Both the position numbers and the translations under genes were made by a program. A DNA stretch of 18,489 nucleotides from CF-161 sp035638495. GTDB lineage: Bacteria > Chloroflexota > Dormibacteria > Dormibacterales > Dormibacteraceae. Where the stretch lies: assembly GCA_035638495.1 (NCBI GenBank), contig DASQZW010000285.1:1-18489 (forward strand). Reading direction: 5' to 3'. Positions 13,887-18,489 of this stretch are shown in pieces. Position 1 is the first letter of the stretch. Each line of letters starts with the position of its first letter. A model generated the notes under the pieces. The model was not told the DNA's origin. It saw only the letters and a program-made list of their open reading frames with translations, and searched no databases.

Positions 13887-15011
13887 ATGGGGAATGTCGT
13901 TCGGCGGTTGGCGCCGGCACAGGTCGAGCCTCGGCTCGATATCGCGGCCAGCGAAGCGGTCGAGACGATCGTGGGACTCGGGCTCGTCGCGTCGCCCGAC
14001 GTTCGCTGCGATGCCTACGACGTGGGCTGCCCCTGGTTCGACCGAGTTCGGAGCTCACTCTCAGCCGAGCTGAGCGAAATGGCCGGGGCGTTCGAGTCCT
14101 GGGAGGCCTCCCACGCGCTCTGGCATGCCCTGATCGCCGCCGTCGCCGAGGGCCCGACCACCCTCGCGGACCTGCTGGCCCACCTGGAAGCGATGCCTGC
14201 GGACGAGTTCTGGCTCCAGGCCGCGGGCTACCACGCGCGACACGAGCCCTCGGAAGAGCTCCGCGAGGCCACGCTCTCCGCCGGTCGAGGTTCGCCCGAG
14301 CCGCTGGAGCGCCTGCTCGCCAGTGACCCGCACGCCGGCCACCGATGGCCGCGCGCCCTGCCCGGTGCCCTCGGCAGTGACGCCGGCGTCGCGCGCCGGC
14401 GAATCGTCGAACTGCTCTCGAGCTGGCACCGGGAAGTGTTCGCCCCGGAGTGGGCCGGGATCGCCGCGATCGTCGAGCGCGACGCCGACGAGAAGCGCCA
14501 GCTGGCCCGCGCGGCAAGCGTGTCCGCGGTCGTGGAAGAGGCGACCAACGGCGGGGTGTACGTGCCTGAGGCGGGCATCGGTCGGCTGCTGCTGGTCCCC
14601 ACCTACCTGGGCAGGCCATGGGTGATCCAGGGCCGGCAGCGCGGCACGCTCGTCATGGTGTATCCCGCCGGCGAGGCGGCGATCACGGGCTCGCCCGACG
14701 AGGCCCGGCGCCGTCGTGTGCTGCGCCTGGCGAAGGCGCTCTCAGACGACACCCGGCTGCGGGCGCTGCGGCGCCTGGCCGAATCGAGCCGGAGCCTCGT
14801 GGAACTGGCGGACGAACTGGGCGTGAGCAAGTCGACCATGCACCACCACCTGGCCGCCCTGCGCTCGGCGGGCCTGCTGCGCTGGGAGGGGTCACATCGC
14901 GACAAGCGCTACTCGCTGCGCTCGAGCCCCCTGAATGGGATGTCGGGGCTGCTCGGCGAATACCTGAGCACGGTACACGCGAGGACGAGCTCGCGAAGGA
15001 GGCGAGGATGA
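13887..15011 (+). CDS. ArsR-family transcriptional regulator with a long N-terminal domain
   Basis: 374 aa, about three times the length of a classical ArsR. The winged helix-turn-helix is at the C-terminus (about 274-350): RRRRVLRLAKALSDDTRLRALRRLAESSRSLVELADELGVSKSTMHHHLAALRSAGLLRW, with the recognition helix at S314-A325, followed by the wing GSHRDKRYSLRSS. Residues 1-270 form a domain seen in many actinobacterial ArsR-like proteins and of unknown ligand (DIAASEAVETIVGL..., HREVFAPEWAGIAAIVERDADEK, then a beta-rich GGVYVPEAGIGRLLLVPTYLGRPWV). No CxC metal site of the SmtB/ArsR kind is present, so metal sensing is not supported. The frame is open far upstream, but the ATG at 13887 sits directly after the -10/operator. 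The stop overlaps the start of the next gene (ATGA). Confidence 0.85.
   Translation: MGNVVRRLAPAQVEPRLDIAASEAVETIVGLGLVASPDVRCDAYDVGCPWFDRVRSSLSAELSEMAGAFESWEASHALWHALIAAVAEGPTTLADLLAHLEAMPADEFWLQAAGYHARHEPSEELREATLSAGRGSPEPLERLLASDPHAGHRWPRALPGALGSDAGVARRRIVELLSSWHREVFAPEWAGIAAIVERDADEKRQLARAASVSAVVEEATNGGVYVPEAGIGRLLLVPTYLGRPWVIQGRQRGTLVMVYPAGEAAITGSPDEARRRRVLRLAKALSDDTRLRALRRLAESSRSLVELADELGVSKSTMHHHLAALRSAGLLRWEGSHRDKRYSLRSSPLNGMSGLLGEYLSTVHARTSSRRRRG
14996..15002 (+). promoter_or_regulatory. Strong ribosome binding site deciding the start of the 73-aa gene
   Basis: AAGGAGG lies five bases before the ATG at 15008, inside the last codons of the ArsR-type gene. It is the strongest Shine-Dalgarno match in the window and supports efficient coupled translation of a small protein. 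Confidence 0.7.
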
Positions 15012-15229
15012 ACGACAGCGAGCTGCTCTCGATCCTCGCCAGACAGCGCTTCCTCGAGCGGCGGATCGAGGCCGACCGCGAGCGCCTCGCCGCATCCGCC
15101 AGACGCCGAAAGCCGATCCGGGTGCATCGCGGCCGCATCACCGTGGAGATCCACCTGTCGGGAGACGTCCGACCGGAGCAGGTCGACCAGGTCTTCGCGA
15201 GCCTGGCCAAACACCTCGGGTCGACCTAG
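15008..15229 (+). CDS. Small protein of unknown function, coupled to the ArsR-type gene
   Basis: 73 aa. The first half is a charged helix likely to form a coiled coil (NDSELLSILARQRFLERRIEADRERLAASARRRK), the second a small alpha/beta unit (IRVHRGRITVEIHLSGDVRPEQVDQVFASLAKHLG). No family is recognised. Its ATG overlaps the ArsR stop by four bases (ATGA) and it has a strong AAGGAGG ribosome binding site, so it is translated from the same message, probably in good amount. No membrane segment, cysteine or metal motif is present. It could be a partner or co-regulator of the ArsR-type protein; that is inference from coupling alone. Confidence 0.75.
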   Translation: MNDSELLSILARQRFLERRIEADRERLAASARRRKPIRVHRGRITVEIHLSGDVRPEQVDQVFASLAKHLGST

Positions 15230-15301
15230 CGCCGGTCGAGGATCCCGGCACTGAAGATCGCCACGAGTTCGGCCGCGGACGCGTGGCCGCACAATACGGT
15301 C

Positions 15302-15694
15302 ATGCCCACGACACCGGGCTCGATGAAGATGCCCAAGCCGAGCGAAGACGCCAGGACGGCGTTCGCTGAGCTGGTCCCCAGCGGGCCCGCAATCACGATG
15401 AAGCCGATGTTCGGCAACCTGGCCGGCTTCGTGAACGGCAACATGTTCGCCGGGCTGTTCGGCGAGGACCTCTTCGTGCGACTGCCGGACGACGAGTGCG
15501 CCGCGGTGCGGAAGGACGGCGGCCGCGACTTCGAGCCCATGGCCGGGCGCGCGATGAAGGGCTACGTTCTCGTTCCGGCCGACTGGCGGGCGCAGCCGCA
15601 GGCCGTGGCACCGCTGGTGGAGCGCGCGCTCGAGGTCACCAGCCGGATGCCGGCCAAGGAACAGAAGAAGCCCGCCAGGAGCAAGAAGGCCTAG
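15302..15694 (+). CDS. TfoX/Sxy N-terminal-domain protein
   Basis: A 130-aa protein with only the TfoX N-terminal domain: PSEDARTAFAELVPSGPAITMKPMFGNLAGFVNGNMFAGLFGEDLFVRLPDDE, then FEPMAGRAMKGYVLVPADWRAQPQAVAPLVERALEVTSRMP. The M-K-P-M-F-G-x-x-x-x-F-V-x-G-x-M-F core is characteristic. The tail is lysine-rich (AKEQKKPARSKKA). In Proteobacteria full-length TfoX/Sxy promotes competence gene expression through CRP; the short actinobacterial forms have no established role, so a competence function should not be assumed. The ATG at 15302 follows a CACAAT -10-like box (15290-15295) by six bases; ATGs at 15323 and 15329 are alternatives closer to where homologues usually begin. The gene is transcribed alone. 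Confidence 0.85.
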   Translation: MPTTPGSMKMPKPSEDARTAFAELVPSGPAITMKPMFGNLAGFVNGNMFAGLFGEDLFVRLPDDECAAVRKDGGRDFEPMAGRAMKGYVLVPADWRAQPQAVAPLVERALEVTSRMPAKEQKKPARSKKA

Positions 15695-15721
15695 GCGCGA
15701 CACCGACCGGCCTGCCCGCGA

Positions 15722-15727
15722 TATGGT
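15722..15727 (+). promoter_or_regulatory. -10 box upstream of the hydrolase-oxidoreductase pair
   Basis: TATGGT at 15722-15727 fits TANNNT. It lies 10 bases before the ATG at 15738 and overlaps the earlier in-frame ATG/GTG codons at 15723 and 15726, so those starts would not be in the message. A leader of only a few bases is implied. Confidence 0.4.
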
Positions 15728-15737
15728 GATGCCCGCG

Positions 15738-16538
15738 ATGGGCACCCCGACCTGGCAGGAGGGCCACGTCCAGGCGGACGGGTTCCGCATCCGCTACGTG
15801 CACGCGGGCGATGGACCGCCGCTCGTCCACCTCCACGGCGGCGGCGGCCTGACCCTGACGCCCGCCCACGACCTGCTTGCGCGCGAGCGCCGCGTCATCG
15901 CGTTCGAGATGCCTGGCTTCGGCGACTCGCCGGAGAACACGCGGCACCGGTCGATGACCGACTTGGCGCGAACGATGCTGGGCGGCGTGTCGGGTCTCGA
16001 CATCGACGGGTTCGACCTCATGGGGACGTCGTTCGGCGGGAAGACCGCGCTGTGCGCCGCGCTGACCGCCCCGGAGCGAGTCCGGGCCCTCGTCCTGGAG
16101 TCACCGGCCGCGATCCGGCCGGAAGGCCACGAACGGCGCCCCCAGCCGGCGACGCCTCAGGAGCTCGTCGCCATGCTGCACGCCCACCCCGAGCGGGTCC
16201 CGCCCCGGCCGCCGTCGAGCATCGAGCAGCGTGCGAAGGTGGCGCCGATGGTCCGGCGGCTGATGGCACCGGCCCGCGACGCGGAGCTGGAGGCGGCGAT
16301 GCCCGGCCTCCAGGTGCCGGTCCTCGTGGTGTTCGGCACCGCGGACCGCCTGATCCCGCCCGAGATCGGCCGGGTCTACACGCAGCTGCTGCCCAGCTGC
16401 CAGCTCCTCTATGTGTACGACGCCGGTCACGCGGTGGCGGCGGACCGGCCCGAGGCGTTCGCCGAGGCGGTCGGCGACTTCCTGGACCGCCACGAGGGGT
16501 ACGTGGTCAGCCAGCGCAGCTCGGTGCTGTTCCCGTGA
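15738..16538 (+). CDS. Alpha/beta hydrolase
   Basis: 266 aa with a complete alpha/beta-hydrolase catalytic set. The oxyanion-hole region is HLHGGGG (31-37), the nucleophile is S98 in G-T-S-F-G-G, the acid is D203 in FGTADRLIPP, and the base is H231 in YDAGHAVAADRPEAF. The layout resembles esterases and C-C bond hydrolases (MhpC-like); the substrate is unknown. It is cytoplasmic, with no signal peptide. I chose the ATG at 15738 because a TATGGT box at 15722-15727 excludes the earlier in-frame starts at 15723-15729. The stop overlaps the start of the flavin-dependent oxidoreductase by four bases (GTGA), so the two are translated together and may act on the same compound. Confidence 0.87.
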   Translation: MGTPTWQEGHVQADGFRIRYVHAGDGPPLVHLHGGGGLTLTPAHDLLARERRVIAFEMPGFGDSPENTRHRSMTDLARTMLGGVSGLDIDGFDLMGTSFGGKTALCAALTAPERVRALVLESPAAIRPEGHERRPQPATPQELVAMLHAHPERVPPRPPSSIEQRAKVAPMVRRLMAPARDAELEAAMPGLQVPVLVVFGTADRLIPPEIGRVYTQLLPSCQLLYVYDAGHAVAADRPEAFAEAVGDFLDRHEGYVVSQRSSVLFP

Positions 16539-17638
16539 AGGCGGCGCTGTTCAGCATCGTGCCGTATCTCGGCCAGGCCGAGCGCGGCACGTGGCCGGTG
16601 CCGGCCCGGACGTACTCCTCGGAGGTCGCGGGGCGCTCGATGGACATGGCGCTCGAGCAGTACGAGCTCGCGGACCAGCTCGGCTTCGACTGGGTCACGC
16701 TGGCCGAGCACCACTTCGCGCCGCTGTCGCTCACCCCGAACCCGATGGTGATGGCCGGCGCGGTGACGCAGCGAGTGCGCCGCGCGAAGATCGCCCTCCT
16801 CGGCGCCACGATCCCGATCCTCAACCCGGTGCGCGTCGCCGAGGAGTTCGCCATGCTGGACACGCTCACGGGCGGGCGCGTCGTGGCCGGCATGCTGCGA
16901 GGCACGGCGAACGAGTACGTCACGTACGACGTCAACCCGGCCGAGTCGAGGGCGCGGTTCGAGGAGGCGATGGCGCTCATCATTCGCGCCTGGACCGAGC
17001 CGCAGCCGTTCGGCTGGCAGGGCCGGCACTTCCGGTTCCGGACGGTGGCGATCTGGCCCCGGCCGGTCCAGGAGCCCCACCCGCCGATCTACATGTCGGG
17101 GTCGAGCCCGGAGGCGGGCGAGTTCGCGGCGCGCCACCGCGTCAGCGTCGGGTTCGCGTTCACCACCCTGCCGCTGGCCGCGGCCGCCGCCCGCCACTAC
17201 CGCGAGCGCGCTGCCGCGTGCGGGTGGGAGCCGGCGCCCGACGACGTGCTGTATCGCGTCACGGCGCACGTCGCCGACTCGGACGAGCAGGCGCTGGAGG
17301 AGCTGCGCACAGCGGGCGCGGACGTGCCCCGGCGCGGGTTCAGCGCGAGCAACCGCCCGCTGGACGACGCCGCGGCCGGCGCCGGCTACTACGGGCGCGA
17401 CACGGCCACCCAGCGCGGACGTATCGACGCACAGGGCCGCCCGATGGCAGACCGGATCGAGAACGGCCAGCTTCTGGCGGGCAGCCCGGACACCGTGCTG
17501 GCGCAGGCGCGCCGGATCCGCGACGAGCTGGACGCTGGCATCCTCGAGGTCGTGTTCTCCCCGATGGGCCGGGAGCGAACCCTGCACGCGATCGAGCTCT
17601 TCGGGACGAGCGTGCTGCCGCGGCTGCACGAGCTCTGA
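16535..17638 (+). CDS. LLM-class flavin-dependent oxidoreductase (bacterial luciferase family)
   Basis: 367 aa, a TIM-barrel monooxygenase-type flavoprotein. It shows GFDWVTLAEHHFAPLSLTPNPMVMAGAVTQRVRRAKIALLGATIPILNPVRVAEEFAMLDTLTGGRVVAGMLRG, the E-H-H-F and N-P-x-x-x-x-E-x-x-x-L-D pattern of luciferase-like alpha subunits. It continues with GRHFRFRTVAIWPRPVQEPHPPIYMSGSSPE and a late LLAGSPDTVLAQARRI that contacts flavin. Such enzymes use FMN (often reduced by a separate partner) to oxidise small substrates; which one is not evident, and F420-dependent members exist in actinobacteria. The GTG at 16535 overlaps the hydrolase stop. The pair suggests a small catabolic unit: oxygenation followed by, or following, ester or C-C bond hydrolysis. 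Confidence 0.88.
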   Translation: MKAALFSIVPYLGQAERGTWPVPARTYSSEVAGRSMDMALEQYELADQLGFDWVTLAEHHFAPLSLTPNPMVMAGAVTQRVRRAKIALLGATIPILNPVRVAEEFAMLDTLTGGRVVAGMLRGTANEYVTYDVNPAESRARFEEAMALIIRAWTEPQPFGWQGRHFRFRTVAIWPRPVQEPHPPIYMSGSSPEAGEFAARHRVSVGFAFTTLPLAAAAARHYRERAAACGWEPAPDDVLYRVTAHVADSDEQALEELRTAGADVPRRGFSASNRPLDDAAAGAGYYGRDTATQRGRIDAQGRPMADRIENGQLLAGSPDTVLAQARRIRDELDAGILEVVFSPMGRERTLHAIELFGTSVLPRLHEL

Positions 17639-17652
17639 CCGTCCGGCGCCGG

Positions 17653-17681
17653 TTGCACGACCCCCGACACCGTGCTACCCT
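17653..17681 (+). promoter_or_regulatory. Sigma-70-type promoter of the LacI-family gene
   Basis: TTGCAC at 17653-17658, a 17-base spacer and TACCCT at 17676-17681 give a good housekeeping promoter. The transcript would start near 17688, immediately before the operator at 17690-17703. Confidence 0.6.
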
Positions 17682-17689
17682 CCGGTTGA

Positions 17690-17703
17690 GGTAAGCGCTT
17701 ACC
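17690..17703 (+). promoter_or_regulatory. Perfect LacI-type operator
   Basis: GGTAAGCGCTTACC is a 14-bp perfect palindrome with the central CG step typical of LacI/GalR-family operators. It lies at the predicted transcription start, where bound repressor would block initiation. Together with the adjacent LacI-family gene this indicates autoregulation. Confidence 0.8.
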
Positions 17704-17734
17704 ACTCGACGGCGATCATCGCCGGGGGAGAGCA

Positions 17735-18489
17735 GTGGCGGAGTCGAGGCGGCCCAAGGGAACTCTGACGATCTACGACGTCGCCAGCCGGGCGGGTGTG
17801 TCCATCGCATCGGTGTCGCGCGTCCTCAACGGCCAGCGCAGCCCCCGTGCCGACACGGTCGAGCGGGTGATGCGCGCGGTCCGCGAGCTCGGCTTCGTGC
17901 CCGACGGCGCGGCCCGCGCGCTGTCGAACGGGCTCAAGGAGGTCGTCGGCGTCGTGTTCCGGCGCAGTGGCGAGACGCCTTTCGAGGACGAGGAGGAGAG
18001 CCTGCTCTTCATCGACGTCATCAACCGCGGCATCGAACTGGCGGCGCAGCAGCACGGCTTCGACGTCCTGGTCAGCTCGGTCGGCGTCGACGAGGAGAAC
18101 GTGGCCACGCGGATCGCAGCCATCGCGGGCAAGACGGACGGGCTCATCCTCCACGACCGCATCCTGCCCGCAGCCGGCATCGCTCGTCTCGCCGGCATCG
18201 TCCCGATCGTCACGCTCGCCGGAAGCCCGACCCCCGCCTCGATGAACGTCCGCTGCGACAACGAGTCCGGGATGCGCGCCCTCGTCCACCATCTCGTCGC
18301 GGACCACGGGTACCGCAGCCTCGCGTTCCTCGCGGGGAACGCCGACAGCCCCGACAGCCGGGGCCGAGCCGAGACGTTCGCGGCCGAGGCGGCGGCGGCG
18401 GGTGCCCGGGTCCTGACGGGTCCCGCATGGCAGGGCAACTACAGCGCGGCGGGTGGCGCCAGGGCGATCGCGTCGGTCTTCCGAGCCGG
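17735..18489 (+). CDS. LacI-family transcriptional regulator, C-terminus cut by window edge
   Basis: 251 complete codons are visible and the frame runs off the window. Residues 11-31 are the LacI helix-turn-helix (LTIYDVASRAGVSIASVSRVL), followed by NGQ.SPRADTVERVMRAVRELGFVPDGAARALSNG, the hinge helix that inserts into the central CG of the operator. The periplasmic-binding-protein-like sensor begins at VVGVVFRR and continues through GIELAAQQHGFDVLVSS, DGLILHDRILP, GIVPIVTLAG and DNESGMRALVHHLVADHGYRSLAFLAGN. The ligand, usually a sugar, cannot be predicted. The GTG start is fixed by GGGGGAG at 17724-17730 and the helix-turn-helix position. A perfect palindromic operator and promoter precede it. 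A target sugar-uptake operon may follow beyond the window. Confidence 0.92.
   Translation, partial: MAESRRPKGTLTIYDVASRAGVSIASVSRVLNGQRSPRADTVERVMRAVRELGFVPDGAARALSNGLKEVVGVVFRRSGETPFEDEEESLLFIDVINRGIELAAQQHGFDVLVSSVGVDEENVATRIAAIAGKTDGLILHDRILPAAGIARLAGIVPIVTLAGSPTPASMNVRCDNESGMRALVHHLVADHGYRSLAFLAGNADSPDSRGRAETFAAEAAAAGARVLTGPAWQGNYSAAGGARAIASVFRA

Noticed and set aside
14890..14916. Another GGTCACA, considered as an ECF41-type promoter
   Set aside because: It lies inside the ArsR coding region, and the sequence 16 bases downstream is TCGC, not CGTC.
15302..15694. Natural-competence role for the TfoX-domain protein
   Set aside because: Only the short N-terminal domain is present and no competence genes are nearby; actinobacterial members have no established competence function.
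17643..17652. CCGGCGCCGG palindrome after the oxidoreductase gene, considered as a terminator
   Set aside because: It has no loop, so it cannot form a useful hairpin, and no T-tract follows.
1..18489. CRISPR arrays, transposons, integrases, phage genes or attachment sites
   Set aside because: No spaced direct repeats, transposase or integrase motifs were seen. The tRNA-Leu 3' end is followed directly by an ordinary gene with no repeat of the tRNA end inside the window.

Overview
The window is a GC-rich actinobacterial-type chromosomal segment. Evidence for this is the strong G/C bias at third codon positions, many GTG starts, tightly packed genes, family content typical of soil Actinomycetota, and several promoters that look leaderless. 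A lineage such as Thermoleophilia/Solirubrobacterales is plausible, but that is an impression and not something the sequence proves. I see no insertion sequence, integrase, CRISPR array or phage gene. No gene-free stretch exceeds about 180 bases.

Layout, left to right. (1) 1-591: the first 40 bases hold the 5' end of a leftward gene that reads like an ECF sigma factor. It is divergent from a carboxymuconolactone decarboxylase (CMD) family gene. The gap between them carries two mirror-image copies of an ECF41-type promoter motif, which fits the known ECF41/CMD pairing. (2) 599-5041: a clean hairpin, then two leftward genes, an acyl-CoA synthetase and a large DUF4062 + NB-ARC/STAND ATPase + helical-repeat protein. 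(3) 5205-5926: a rightward ankyrin-repeat protein whose stop codon sits in the loop of a terminator-like hairpin. (4) 5940-7609: a leftward two-gene ABC-2 exporter (NodI/NodJ-like ATPase and permease, translationally coupled).

(5) 7789-9600: a rightward lipoprotein with a C-terminal TlpA-like thioredoxin domain, a cysteine-free DksA/TraR-like protein, a small unknown protein and tRNA-Leu(UAA). (6) 9641-12760: a leftward cyclic-nucleotide-binding-fold + Trx-like + thioredoxin-reductase-like fusion, almost abutting (17 bp between start codons) a divergent GNAT acetyltransferase, followed by a second GNAT. (7) 12766-13851: a membrane-anchored protein with seven Asp-box repeats, probably a seven-bladed propeller. 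(8) 13887-15694: a long ArsR-family regulator with a perfect inverted repeat over its -10 box, a coupled 73-aa protein and a TfoX N-terminal-domain protein. (9) 15738-17638: an alpha/beta hydrolase coupled to a luciferase-like flavin-dependent oxidoreductase. (10) 17653-18489: a LacI-family regulator, cut by the window edge, with a promoter and a perfect 14-bp LacI-type operator.

The most informative parts are regulatory: the symmetric ECF41-type promoter pair, the ArsR and LacI operators, and a recurring -10 box placed 6-10 bases before start codons, which suggests leaderless transcripts. The one candidate for a less-understood system is the DUF4062-STAND protein. It resembles signalling or defence NTPases, but nothing beside it confirms a defence role.
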